NCBI RefSeq assembly: GCF_029227915.1
Contig: NC_079884.1
Coordinates: 2,668,001 to 2,732,000 of the forward strand
Direction: 5' to 3'
Origin: Hydractinia symbiolongicarpus
Lineage: Eukaryota; Cnidaria; Hydrozoa; Anthoathecata; Hydractiniidae
Length of the DNA: 64,000 bases
Shown here: positions 25,725 to 39,242 of the stretch, one piece after another
Position numbering within the stretch: the stretch's first letter is position 1
How the letters are laid out: each line of letters begins with the position of its first letter
Position numbers and translations under genes: made by a program
Notes under the pieces: model-generated
Seen by the model: only the letters and a program-made list of their open reading frames with translations
Told to the model about the DNA's origin: nothing
Database searches by the model: none

Positions 25725-28700
25725 TTTCAACAGTGAATGGATTGACTGTGGGACTTAATTGAATTGATTTTGGACTTTGATCTTACAAATGTGATAAATG
25801 AGCCATTTTGACTACAAGAAATAACATTCTTCTCAGTATGACTTGATTGCTGGAACTCAGCGATTACACTGGGCGCTGTGGTAGCGCTTTATTAAAAAAT
25901 TAAGATAAATAAGTCTTTTTTTACTGTGGGACCATTCCTAGCCGTTAGTTCGGGCTGAAGGCATAGAGGCAGTTTCAAAAACTACATTTCATTGATTGTG
26001 TGGCGGTATCAATCCGTTTGAGTTACAACGGTTGCGTCACATATTCGTACCAACATGTATTTAGTGATTTTCTTCCGATATAACTAAGTTGTATTGCTTT
26101 TTACAGTGAAGCGATTGACTGTGGGACTCACTTGAACTGATTTTGGACTTTGACTTTATGAATGTGATAAATGAGACAATTGAACTCCAAGAAATAACAT
26201 TCTTCTTAACTCGACATGATTGTCGGAACTCAGCGATTACACGGGACACTGTGGTGGCGATTCATTTAAATATTTAGATAAATAGGTCATTTTAACTGTG
26301 TGACCAATCCTAGCCGTTAGCGCGCGCTGAAGATATAGAGACAGTTTCAAAAACGCCACTTCATTGACTTTCTAACGGTCTCAATCCGTTTATGTTACAA
26401 CGGTTGCATCACACATTCGTACCAACATGTATTTAGTGATTTTTTTCCGATATTACTAAGTTGTGTCGCTTTTAACAGTGAAACGATTGACTGTGGGACT
26501 TAATTGAACTGATTCTGGACTGTGGCCTTATAAATGTGATAAATGAGCGAATTGGACTCCAAGGAATATCATTCTTCTTAAGTTGACATGATTGCTGCAA
26601 TTCAGCGATTACACTGGGCGCTGTAGCAGCGCTTCATTTAAAAATTAAGATACAAAAGTCATTTTTTACTGTGGGACCAGTCCCAGCCGTTAGCGCGCGT
26701 TGAAGAAGCAGAGACAGTTTCAAAAACTACATTTCAATGACGTTCTAACGGTATCAGTCCGTCTGAGTTACAACGGTTGCGTCACATATTCGTACCAACA
26801 TGTATTTAGTGACATTTTTCTGATATTGCTAAGTTATATTGCTTTTAACACTGAAATGATTAACTGTGGGACTTACTTGAACTGATTTTGGACTTTGACT
26901 TTATGAATGTGATGAATGAGCCATTTTGACTACAAGAAATAACATTCTTCTTAATTTGACATGATTTCTGGAACTCAGCGATTACACTGGGCGGTGTGGC
27001 AGCGCTTTATTTGAAAATTAAGATAAATAAGTCATTTTTCACTGTGGGACCAATCCTAACTGTTACACGCGCTGAAGAAGTAGAGAAAGTTTCAAAAACT
27101 GCATTTCATTGACTTTCTAACGGTGTCAATCCGTTTGAGTTACAACGGTTGCGTCACATATTCGTACCAACATGTATTTAGTGATTTTCTTCCGATATTA
27201 CTAAGTTGTATTGCTTTTAACAGTGAAACGATTGACTGTGGGAATTAATTGAACTGACTCTGGAATGTGACCTTAAAAATGTGATAAATGAGCCAATTGG
27301 TCTCCAAGGAAAAACATTCTTCTTAATTTGACATGATTGCTGGAATTCAGCGATTACATTAGGCTCTGTGGTAGCGCTTTATTTAAAAATTTAGATAAAT
27401 AAGACTTTTCTTACTGTGGGACAAATCCTGGCCGTTAGCACGCGCTGAATAAATAGGAACAGTTCCAAAGACTACATTTCATTGACTTTCTAGCGGTATA
27501 AATTCGTTTGAGTTACAACGGTTGCGTCACATATTCGTACCAACATGTATTTAGCGATAGTATTCGGATATTACTAGGTTGCATCGCTTTTAATAGTGAA
27601 AGGTTTGACTGTGGGACTTAATTGAACTGATTTTGGCCTTTGACCTTATAAATGTGATAAATGAGCCAGTTTGACTACAAGAAATAACATTCTTCTTAAT
27701 TTGAGATGATTGCTGGAACTCAGCGATTATACTGAGCGCTGTTGTAGCGCTTTATTTAAAATTTTATATAAATAAGACTTTTCTTACTGTGGGACCAATC
27801 CTAGCCGTTAGTTCGGGCTGAAGAAATAGAGACAGTTTCAAAAACTACATTTCATTAATTTTCTAACGGGGTCAATCCGTTTGAGTTATAACAATTGCGT
27901 CACATATTCGTACCAACATGTATTTAGTGATTTTTTTCCAATATTACTAAGTTGTATTACTTTTAACAGTGAAACGATTGACTGTGGGAATTAAATGAAC
28001 TGACTCTGGAATGTGACCTTATGAATGTGATAAATGAGCCAATTGGTCTCCAAGCAATAACATTCTTATTAATTTGACATGATTGCTGGAATTCAGTGAT
28101 TACATTAGGCTCTGTGGTAGCGCTTTATTAAAAAATTAAGATAAATAAGTCATTTCTACTGTAGGACAATCCTAGCCGTTAGCGCGCGCTGAAGATATAG
28201 AGATAGTTTCAAAAACTCCATTTCATTGACTTTCTAACGGTGTCAATCCGTTTGAGTTACAACGGTTGCGTCACACATTCGTACCAACATGTATTTAGTG
28301 ATTTTTTTCTGATATTACTAAGTTGTATCGCTTTCAACAGTGAATGGATTGACTGTGGGACTTAATTGAATTGATTTTGGACTTTGATCTTACAAATGTG
28401 ATAAATGAGCCATTTTGACTACAAGAAATAACATTCTTCTCAGTATGACTTGATTGCTGGAACTCAGCGATTACACTGGGCGCTGTGGTAGCGCTTTATT
28501 AAAAAATTAAGATAAATAAGTCTTTTTTTACTGTGGGACCATTCCTAGCCGTTAGTTCGGGCTGAAGGCATAGAGGCAGTTTCAAAAACTACATTTCATT
28601 GATTGTGTGGCGGTATCAATCCGTTTGAGTTACAACGGTTGCGTCACATATTCGTACCAACATGTATTTAGTGATTTTCTTCCGATATAACTAAGTTGTA

Positions 28701-30343
28701 TTGCTTTTTACAGTGAAGCGATTGACTGTGGGACTCACTTGAACTGATTTTGGACTTTGACTTTATGAATGTGATAAATGAGACAATTGAACTCCAAGAA
28801 ATAACATTCTTCTTAACTCGACATGATTGTCGGAACTCAGCGATTACACGGGACACTGTGGTGGCGATTCATTTAAATAATTAGATAAATAGGTCATTTT
28901 AACTGTGTGACCAATCCTAGCCGTTAGCGCGCGCTGAAGATATAGAGACAGTTTCAAAAACGCCACTTCATTGACTTTCTAACGGTCTCAATCCGTTTAT
29001 GTTACAACGGTTGCATCACACATTCGTACCAACATGTATTTAGTGATTTTTTTCCGATATTACTAAGTTGTGTCGCTTTTAACAGTGAAACGATTGACTG
29101 TGGGACTTAATTGAACTGATTCTGGACTGTGGCCTTATAAATGTGATAAATGAGCGAATTGGACTCCAAGGAATATCATTCTTCTTAAGTTGACATGATT
29201 GCTGCAATACAGCGATTACACTGGGCGCTGTAGCAGCGCTTCATTTAAAAATTAAGATACAAAAGTCATTTTTTACTGTGGGACCAGTCCCAGCCGTTAG
29301 CGCGCGTTGAAGAAGCAGAGACTGTTTCAAAAACTACATTTCAATGACGTTCTAACGGTATCAGTCCGTCTGAGTTACAACGGTTGCGTCACATATTCGT
29401 ACCAACATGTATTTAGTGACATTTTTCTGATATTGCTAAGTTATATTGCTTTTAACACTGAAATGATTAACTGTGGGACTTACTTGAACTGATTTTGGAC
29501 TTTGACTTTATGAATGTGATGAATGAGCCATTTTGACTACAAGAAATAACATTCTTCTTAATTTGACATGATTTCTGGAACTCAGCGATTACACTGGGCG
29601 GTGTGGCAGCGCTTTATTTGAAAATTAAGATAAATAAGTCATTTTTCACTGTGGGACCAATCCTAACTGTTATCACGCGCTGAAGAAGTAGAGAAAGTTT
29701 CAAAAACTGCATTTCATTGACTTTCTAACGGTGTCAATCCGTTTGAGTTACAACGGTTGCGTCACATATTCGTACCAACATGTATTTAGTGATTTTCTTC
29801 CGATATTACTAAGTTGTATTGCTTTTAACAGTGAAACGATTGACTGTGGGAATTAATTGAACTGACTCTGGAATGTGACCTTAAAAATGTGATAAATGAG
29901 CCAATTGGTCTCCAAGGAAAAACATTCTTCTTAATTTGACATGATTGCTGGAATTCAGCGATTACATTAGGCTCTGTGGTAGCGCTTTATTTAAAAATTT
30001 AGATAAATAAGACTTTTCTTACTGTGGGACAAATCCTGGCCGTTAGCACGCGCTGAATAAATAGGAACAGTTCCAAAGACTACATTTCATTGACTTTCTA
30101 GCGGTATAAATTCGTTTGAGTTACAACGGTTGCGTCACATATTCGTACCAACATGTATTTAGCGATAGTATTCGGATATTACTAGGTTGCATCGCTTTTA
30201 ATAGTGAAACGTTTGACTGTGGGACTTAATTGAACTGATTTTGGCCTTTGACCTTATAAATGTGATAAATGAGCCAGTTTGACTACAAGAAATAACATTC
30301 TTCTTAATTTGAGATGATTGCTGGAACTCAGCGATTATACTGA
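25725..30343 (+). repeat. Seven-monomer duplication, 2607-bp spacing
   Basis: About 25725-27736 is repeated at about 28332-30343, 2607 bp later. Anchor pairs include 26046/28653, 26418/29025, 26791/29398 and 27536/30144 (2608). Markers are TTGATTGTGTGGCGG, GACACTGTGGTGGCG, GTATGTGACC-like variants near 26298 and 28905, and CAGTCCCAGCCG. The copies differ at only a few positions that I noticed, for example TATTTAG/AATTAG near 26272/28879. Between the two copies are about one and a half monomers (27909, 28280) that match 5397 and 5769. Confidence 0.9.
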
Positions 30344-33300
30344 GCGCTGTGGTAGCGCTTTATTAAAATATTAAGATAAATAAGTTATTTTTTACTGTGG
30401 GACCAATCCTAGCCGTTAGTTCGGGCTGAAGAAATAGAGACAGTTTCAAAAACAAAATTTCAATGATTTTCTAACGGTGTCAATCCGTTTGAGTTACAAC
30501 AGTTGCGTCACATATTCCTACCAACATGTATTTAGTGATTTTTTTCCGATATTACTAAGTTGTATCGCTTTTAACAGTGAAACGATGTGGGACTTAATTG
30601 AACTGATTCTGGACTGTGGCCTTATAAATGTGATAAATGAGCGAATTGGACTCCAAGGAATAACATTCTTCTTTAGTTTACATGGTTGCCGAAACTCAGC
30701 GATTACACTGGGCGCTGTAGCAGCGCTTCATTTAAAAATTAAGATACAAAAGTCATTTTTTACTGTGGGACCAGTCCCAGCCGTTAGCGCGCGTTGAAGA
30801 AGCAGAGACAGTTTCAAAAACTACATTTCAATGACGTTCTAACGGTATCAGTCCGTTTGAGTTACAACGGTTGCGTCACATATTCGTACCAACATGTATT
30901 TAGTGACATTTTTCTGATATTGCTAAGTTATATTGCTTTTAACACTGAAATGATTAACTGTGGGGCTTACTTGAACTGATTTTGGACTTTGACTTTATGA
31001 ATGTGATGAATGAGCCATTTTGACTACAAGAAATAACATTCTTCTTAATTTGACATGATTTCTGGAACTCAGCGATTACACTGGGCGCTGTGGCAGCGCT
31101 TTATTTGAAAATTAAGATAAATAAGTCATTTTTCACTGTGGGACCAATCCTAACCGTTATCGCGCGCTGAAGAAGTAGAGAAAGTTTCAAAAACTGCATT
31201 TCATTGACTTTCTAGCGGTATAAATTCGTTTGAGTTACAACGGTTGCGTCACATATTCGTACCAACAAGTATTTAGCGATAGTATTCGGATATTACTAGG
31301 TTGCATCGCTTTTAATAGTGAAACGTTTGACTGTGGGACTTAATTGAACTGATTTTGGCCTTTGACCTTATAAATGTGATAAATGAGCCAGTTTGACTAC
31401 AAGAAATAACATTCTTCTTAATTTGACATGATTTCTGGAACTCAGCGATTACACTGGGCGCTGTGGCAGCGCTTTATTTGAAAATTAAGATAAATAAGTC
31501 ATTTTTCACTGTGGGACCAATCCTAACCGTTATCGCGCGCTGAAGAAGTAGAGAAAGTTTCAAAAACTGCATTTCATTGACTTTCTAACGGTGTCAATCC
31601 GTTTGAGTTACAACGGTTGCGTCACATATTCCTACCAACATGTATTTAGTGATTTTTTTCCCATATTACTAAGTTGTATCGCTTTTAACAGTGAAACGAT
31701 TGACTGTGGGACTTAATTGAACTGATTCTGGACTGTGACCTTATAAATGTGATAAATGAGCGAATTGAACTCCAAGGAATAACATTCTTCTTAAGTTGAC
31801 ATGGTTGCCGAAACTCAGCGATTACACTGGGCGCTGTAGCAGCGCTTCATTTATAAATTAAGTTACAAATGTCATTTTTTACTGTGGGACCACTCCCAGC
31901 CGTTAGCGCGCGTTGAAGAAGCAGAGACTGTTTCACAAACTACATTTCAATGACGTTCTAACGGTATCAGTCCGTTTGAGTTACAACGGTTGCGTCACAT
32001 ATTCGTACCAACATGTATTTAGTGACATTTTTCTGATATTGCTAAGTTATATCTCTTTTAACAGTGAAATGATTAACTGTGGGACTTACTTGAACTGATT
32101 TTGGACTTTGACTTTATGAATGTGATGAATGAGCCATTTTGACTACAAGAAATAACATTCTTCTTAATTTGGCATGATTTCTGGAACTCAGCGATTACAC
32201 TGGGCGCTGTGGCAGCGCTTTATTTGAAAATTAAGATAAATAAGTCATTTTTCACTGTGGGACCAATCCTAACCGTTATCGCGCGCTGAAGAAGTAGAGA
32301 AAGTTTCAAAAACTGCATTTCATTGACTTTCTAACGGTGTCAATCCGTTTGAGTTACAACGGTTGCGCCACATATTCGTACCAACATGTATTTAGTGATT
32401 TTCTTCCGATATTACTAAGTTGTATTGCTTTTAACAGTGAAACGATTGACTGTGGGAATAAATTGAACTGACTCTGGAATGTGACCTTAGAAATGTGATA
32501 AATGAGCCAATTGGTCTCCAAGGAAAAACATTCTTCTTAATTTGACATGATTGCTGGAATTCAGCGATTACATTAGGCTCTGTGGTACCGCTTTATTTAA
32601 AAATTTAGATAAATAAGACTTTTCTTACTGTGGGACAAATCCTGGCCGTTAGCACGCGCTGAATAAATAGGAACAGTTCCAAAGACTACATTTCATTAAC
32701 TTTCTAGCGGTATAAATTCGTTTGAGTTACAACGGTTGCGCCACATATTCGTACCAACATATATTTAGCGATAGTATTCGGATATTACTAGGTTGCATCG
32801 CTTTTAATAGTGAAACGTTTGACTGTGGGACTTAATTGAACTGATTTTGGCCTTTGACCTTATAAATGTGATAAATGAGCCAGTTTGACTACAACAAATA
32901 ACATTCTTCTTAATTTGACATGATTGCTGGAACTCAGCGATTACACTGAGCGCTGTGGTAGCGCTTTATTAAAATATTAAGATATATAAGTCATTTTTTA
33001 CTGTGGGACCAATCCTAGCCGTTAGTTCGGGCTAAAGAAATAGAGACAGTTTCAAAAACAAAATTTCAATGAGTTTCTAACGGTGTCAATCCGTTTGAGT
33101 TGCAACAGTTGCGTCACATATTCCTACCAACATGTATTTAGTGATTTTTTTCCGATATTACTAAGTTGTATCGCTTTTAACAGTGAAACGATTGACTGTG
33201 GGACTTAATTGAACTGATTCTGGACTGTGGCCTTATAAATGTGATAAATGAGCGAATTGGACTCCAAGGAATAATATTCTTCTTAAGTTGACATGGTTGC

Positions 33301-34613
33301 CGAAACTCAGCGATTACACTGGGCGCTGTAGCAGCGCTTCATTTAAAAATTAAGTTACAAAAGTCATTTTTTACTCTGGGACCACTCCCAGCCGTTAGCG
33401 CGCGTTGAAGAAGCAGAGACTGTTTCACAAACTACATTTCAATGACGTTCTAACGGTATCAGTCCGTTTGAGTTACAACGGTTGCGTCACATATTCGTAC
33501 CAACATGTATTTAGTGACATTTTTCTGATATTGCTAAGTTATATCGCTTTTAACAGTGAAATGATTGACTGTGGGACTTACTTGAACTGATTTTGGACTT
33601 TGACTTTATGAATGTGATAAATGAGACAATTGAACTCCAAGAAATAACATTCTTCTTAACTAGACATGATTGTCGGAACTCAGCGATTACACTGGACCCT
33701 GTGGTAGCGATTCCTTTAAATATTAAGATAAATAAGTCATTTTTCACTGTGGGACCAATCCTAACCGTTATCGCGCGCTGAAGAAGTAGAGAAAGTTTCA
33801 GAAACTGCATTTCATTGACTTTCTAACGGTGTCAATCCGTTTGAGTTACAACGGTTGCGTCACATATTCGTACCAACATGTATTTAGTCATTTTCTTCCG
33901 ATATTACTAAGTTGTATTCCTTTCACAGTGAAACGATTGACTGTGGGAATTAATTGAACTGACTCTGGAAGGTGACCTTATAAATGTGATAAATGAGCCA
34001 ATTGGTCTCCAAGGAAAAACAGTTTTCTTAATTTGACATGATTGCTGGAATTCAGCGATTACATTAGGCTCTGTGGTAGCGCTTTATTTAAAAATTTAGA
34101 TAAATAAGACTTTTCTTACTGTGGGACAAATCCTGGCCGTTAGCACGCGCTGAATAAATAGGAACAGTTCCAAAGACTACATTTCATTGACTTTCTAGCG
34201 GTATAAATTCGTTTGAGTTACAACGGTTGCGTCACATATTCGTACCAACATGTATTTAGCGATAGTATTCGGATATTACTAGGTTGCATCGCTTTTAATA
34301 GTGAAACGTTTGACTGTGGGACTTAATTGAACTGATTTTGGCCTTTGACCTTATAAATGTGATAAATGAGCCAGTTTAACTACAAGAAATAACATTCTTC
34401 TTAATTTGACATGATTGCTGGAACTCGGCGATTACACTGAGCGCTGTGGTAGCGTTTTATTAAAATATTAAGATAAATAAGTCATTTTTTACTGTGGGAC
34501 CAATCCTAGACGTTAGTTCGGGCTGAAGAAATAGAGACAGTTTCAAAAACAAAATTTCAATGATTTTCTAACAGTGTGAATCCGTTTGAGTTACAACAGT
34601 TGCGTCACATATT
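29025..34613 (+). repeat. Tetrameric HOR, 1492-bp period, one copy missing a monomer
   Basis: Four monomer types recur in fixed order, named here by the sequence after the anchor. W is TGATTTTTTTCCGATATTAC, X is GTGACATTTTTCTGATATTG, Y is GTGATTTTCTTCCGATATT and Z is GCGATAGTATTCGGATATT. The order is WXYZ at 29025-30516, WXZ at 30517-31630 (Y absent, 1114 bp), WXYZ at 31631-33122 (1492 bp) and WXYZ at 33123-34613 (1491 bp). Another WXYZ lies at 26418-27908. W copies from 30517 on share the anchor change ATTCCTACC. The 30517-30884 monomer is 368 bp because of a 4-5 bp deletion in GATTGACTG. Confidence 0.9.
30580..30590 (+). other. Small deletion making a 368-bp monomer
   Basis: The usual GAAACGATTGACTGTGGGAC reads GAAACGATGTGGGAC here, so TGACT (or an equivalent five-base shift) is missing. 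This closes a stop and produces the longest spurious reading frame of the window (106 codons). Confidence 0.85.
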
Positions 34614-34985
34614 CCTACCAACATGTATTTAGTGATTTTTTTCCGATATTACTAAGTTGTATCGCTTTTAACAGTGAAACGATTGACTGTGGGACTTAAT
34701 TGTACTGATTCTGGACTGTGGCCTTATAAATGTGATAAATGAGCGAATTGGACTCCAAGGAATAACATTCTTCTTAATTTGACATGATTGCTGCAATTCC
34801 GCGATTACATTAGGCTCTTTGGTAGCGCTTTATTTAAAAATTTAGATAAATAAGACTTTTCTTACTGTGGGAAAATCCTGGCCGTTAGCACGCGCTGAAT
34901 AAATAGGAACACTTCCAAAGACTACATTTCATTGAATTTCTAGCGGTATAAATCCGTTTGAGTTACAACGGTTGCGTCACATATT

Positions 34986-35659
34986 CGTACCAACATGTAT
35001 TTCGCGATAGTATTCGGATATTACTAGGTTGCATCGCTTTTAATAGTGAAACGTTTGACTGTGGGACTTAATTGAACTGATTTTGGCCTTTGACCTTATA
35101 AATGTGATAAATGAGCCAGTTTGACTACAAGAAATAACATTATTCTTAATTTGACATGATTGTGGGAATTCAGCGATTTCGATAAATAAGTCTTTTTTTA
35201 CTGTGGGACCAATCCTGGCTGTTACCACACGCTGAATAATTAGGAACAGCCCCAAAGACTACATTTCATTGACTTTCTAGTGGTATAAATCCCTTTGAGT
35301 TACAACAGTTGCGTCACATATTCGTACCAACATGTATTTAGCGATAGTATTCGGATATTACTAGGTTGCATCGCTTTTAACAGTGAAACGATTGACTGTG
35401 GGACTTAATTGAACTGATTTTGGTCTTTGACCTTATAAATGTTATAAGTAAGACAATTGGACTCCAGGAAATAACATTATTCTTAATTTGACATGATTGT
35501 GGGAATTCAGCGATTTAGATAAATAAGTCATTTTTTACTGTGGAACCAATCCTAGCCGTTATCGCGCACTAAAGAAGTCGAGACAGTTTCAAAAACAAAA
35601 TTTCAATGATTTTCTAACGGTGTCAATCCGTTTGAGTTACAACAGTTGCGTCACATATT
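34986..35659 (+). repeat. Two adjacent 337-bp short monomers
   Basis: Anchors 34986, 35323 and 35660 are each 337 bp apart. Both units carry GTGGGAATTCAGCGATTT followed directly by (A/C)GATAAATAAG. The 36-bp stretch that holds CACTGGGCGCTGTGGTAGCG and TTTATTTAAAAA in normal monomers is missing, so the dyad is absent from both. Confidence 0.92.
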
Positions 35660-36032
35660 CCTACCAACATGTATTTAGTGATTTTTTTCCGATATTACTA
35701 AGTTGTATCGCTTTTAACAGTGAAACGATTGACTGTGGGACTTAATTGAACTGATTCTAGACTGTGGCCTTATAAATGTGATAAATGAGTGAATTGGACT
35801 CCAAGGAATAGCATTCTTCTTAAGTTGACATGGTTGCCGAAACTCAGCGATTACACTGGGCGCTGTAGCAGCGCTTCATTTATAAATTAAGATACAAAAG
35901 TCATTTTTTACTGTGGGACCATTCCCAGCCGTTAGCGCGCGTTGAAGAAGCAGAAACAGTTTCAAAAACTACATTTCAATGACGTTCTAACGGTATCAGT
36001 CCGTTTGAGTTACAACGGTTGCGTCACATATT

Positions 36033-37005
36033 CGTACCAACATGTATTTAGTGACATTTTTCTGATTTTGCTAAGTTATATCGCTTTTAACAGTGAAATG
36101 ATTAACTGTGGGACTTACTTGAACTGATTTTGGACTTTGACTTTATGAATGTGATGAATGAGCCATTTTGACTACAAGAAATAACATTCTTCTTAATTTG
36201 ACATGATTTCTGGAACTCAGCGATTACACTAGGCGCTGTGGCAGCGCTTTATGTAAAAATTAAGATAAATAAGTCATTTTTCACTGTGGGACCAATCCTA
36301 AACGTTATCGCGCGCTGAAGAAGTAGAGAAAGTTTCAAAAACTGCATTTCATTGACTTTCTAACGGTGTCAATCCGGTTGAGTTACAACGGTTGCGTCAC
36401 ATATTCGTACCAACGTGTATTTAGTGATTTTCTTCCGATACTACTAAGTTGTATTGCTTTTAACAGTGAAACGATTGACTGTGGGAATTAATTAAACTGA
36501 CTCTGGAATGTGACCTTATAAATGTGATGAATGAGCCAATTGGTCTCCAAGGAATAACATTCTTCTTAATTTGACATGATTGCTGGAATTCAGCGATTAC
36601 ACTGGGCGCAGTGGCAGCGCTTTATTTAAAAATTAAGATAAATAAGTCATTTTTCACTGTGGGACCAATCCTAACCGTTATCGCGCGCTGAAGAAGTAGA
36701 GAAAGTTTCAAAAACTGCATTTCATTGACTTTCTAACGGTGTCAATCCGTTTGAGTTACAACGGTTGCGTCACATATTCGTACCAACATGTATTTAGTGA
36801 CATTTTTCTGATATTGCTAAGTTATATCGCTTTTAACAGTGAAATGATTAACTGTGGGACTTACTTGAACTGATTTTGGACTTTGACTTTATGAATGTGA
36901 TGAATGAGCCATTTTGACTACAAGAAATAACATTCTTCTTAATTTGACATGATTTCAGGAACTCAGCGATTACACTGGGCGCTGTGGCAGCGCTTTATTT
37001 AAAAA
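36033..37005 (+). repeat. Satellite monomers XYX preceding the dimer array
   Basis: Monomers at 36033 (X), 36406 (Y) and 36779 (X) continue the W/X/Y/Z alphabet of the tetrameric HOR, but with X and Y alternating. They share the flank TCATTTTTCACTGTGGG and AAGTAGAGAAAGTTTC with the dimer array that follows. Confidence 0.8.
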
Positions 37006-39242
37006 TTAAGATAAATAAGTCATTTTTCACTGTGGGACCAATCCTAACCGTTATCGCGCGCTGAAGAAGTAGAGAAAGTTTCAAAAACTGCATTTCATTG
37101 ACTTTCTAACGGTGTCAATCCGTTTGAGTTACAACGGTTGCGTCACATATTCGTACCAACATGTATTTAGTGATTTTCTTCCGATACTACTAAGTTGTAT
37201 TGCTTTTAACCATGAAACGATTGACTGTGGGAATTAATTGAACTGACTCTGGAATGTGACCTTATAAATGTGATAAATAAGCCAATTGGTCTCCAAGGAA
37301 TAACATTCTTCTTCATTTGACATGATTGCTGGAATTCAGCGATTACATTAGGCTCTGTGGTAGCGCTTTATTTAAAAATTTAGGTAAATAAGACTTTTCT
37401 TACTGTGGGACAAATCCTGGCCGTTAGCACGCGCTGAATAAATAGGAACAGTTCCAAAGACTACATTTCATTGACTTTCTAGCGGTATAAATTCGTTTGA
37501 GATACAACGGTTGCGTCACATATTCGTACCAACATGTATTTCGCGATAGTATTCGGATATTACTAGGTTGCATCGCTTTTAATAGTGAAACGTTTGACTG
37601 TGGGACTTAATTGGACTGATTTTGGCCTTTGACCTTATAAATGTGATAAATGAGCCAGTTTGACTACAAGAAATAACGTTCTTCTTAATTTGACATGATT
37701 GCTGGAACTCAGCGATTACACTGAGCGCTGTGGTAGCGCTTTATTAAAATATTAAGATAAATAAGTCATTTTTCACTGTGGGACCAATCCTAACCGTTAT
37801 CGCGCGCTGAAGAAGTAGAGAAAGTTTCAAAAACTGCATTTCATTGACTTTCTAACGGTGTCAATCCGTTTGAGTTACAACGGTTGCGTCACATATTCGT
37901 ACCAACATGTATTTAGTGATTTTCTTCCGATACTACTAAGTTGTATTGCTTTTAACCATGAAACGATTGACTGTGGGAATTAATTGAACTGACTCTGGAA
38001 TGTGACCTTATAAATGTGATAAATAAGCCAATTGGTCTCCAAGGAATAACATTCTTCTTCATTTGACATGATTGCTGGAATTCAGCGATTACATTAGGCT
38101 CTGTGGTAGCGCTTTATTTAAAAATTTAGGTAAATAAGACTTTTCTTACTGTGGGACAAATCCTGGCCGTTAGCACGCGCTGAATAAATAGGAACAGTTC
38201 CAAAGACTACATTTCATTGACTTTCTAGCGGTATAAATTCGTTTGAGATACAACGGTTGCGTCACATATTCGTACCAACATGTATTTCGCGATAGTATTC
38301 GGATATTACTAGGTTGCATCGCTTTTAATAGTGAAACGTTTGACTGTGGGACTTAATTGGACTGATTTTGGCCTTTGACCTTATAAATGTGATAAATGAG
38401 CCAGTTTGACTACAAGAAATAACGTTCTTCTTAATTTGACATGATTGCTGGAACTCAGCGATTACACTGAGCGCTGTGGTAGCGCTTTATTAAAATATTA
38501 AGATAAATAAGTCATTTTTCACTGTGGGACCAATCCTAACCGTTATCGCGCGCTGAAGAAGTAGAGAAAGTTTCAAAAACTGCATTTCATTGACTTTCTA
38601 ACGGTGTCAATCCGTTTGAGTTACAACGGTTGCGTCACATATTCGTACCAACATGTATTTAGTGATTTTCTTCCGATACTACTAAGTTGTATTGCTTTTA
38701 ACCATGAAACGATTGACTGTGGGAATTAATTGAACTGACTCTGGAATGTGACCTTATAAATGTGATAAATAAGCCAATTGGTCTCCAAGGAATAACATTC
38801 TTCTTCATTTGACATGATTGCTGGAATTCAGCGATTACATTAGGCTCTGTGGTAGCGCTTTATTTAAAAATTTAGATAAATAAGACTTTTCTTACTGTGG
38901 GACAAATCCTGGCCGTTAGCACGCGCTGAATAAATAGGAACAGTTCCAAAGACTACATTTCATTGACTTTCTAGCGGTATAAATTCGTTTGAGATACAAC
39001 GGTTGCGTCACATATTCGTACCAACATGTATTTCGCGATAGTATTCGGATATTACTAGGTTGCATCGCTTTTAATAGTGAAACGTTTGACTGTGGGACTT
39101 AATTGGACTGATTTTGGCCTTTGACCTTATAAATGTGATAAATGAGCCAGTTTGACTACAAGAAATAACGTTCTTCTTAATTTGACATGATTGCTGGAAC
39201 TCAGCGATTACACTGAGCGCTGTGGTAGCGCTTTATTAAAAT
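37006..39242 (+). repeat. Dimeric HOR, three copies of 746 bp
   Basis: The copies are about 37006-37751, 37752-38497 and 38498-39242. Each holds a Y monomer (anchors 37152, 37898, 38644) marked by CGATACTACTAAG and TTTTAACCATGAAACG, and a Z monomer (37525, 38271, 39017) marked by GTATTTCGCGATAG and GAGATACAACGG. The first two copies looked identical in every line I compared. The third differs at TTTAGATAAATAAGAC (TTTAGGTAAATAAGAC in the others). It is derived from the neighbouring tetramer by loss of W and X. Confidence 0.93.
37724..37740 (+). other. Representative dyad AGCGCT-GTGGT-AGCGCT
   Basis: Two self-complementary AGCGCT arms are separated by five bases, giving a possible 6-bp stem with a 5-nt loop. 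Most monomers have the GGCGCT-GTGGT-AGCGCT form, with a 5-bp stem. The 337-bp monomers lack it. Variants such as CACTGTGGTAACGC in the 51-57 kb region weaken the stem, so it is not under strict maintenance everywhere. Confidence 0.6.

Noticed and set aside
30477-30797. Longest open reading frame, 106 codons, plus strand
   Set aside because: It exists only because a small deletion near 30585 shifts frame within a satellite monomer. The peptide is a frame reading of repeat sequence with no recognisable domain.
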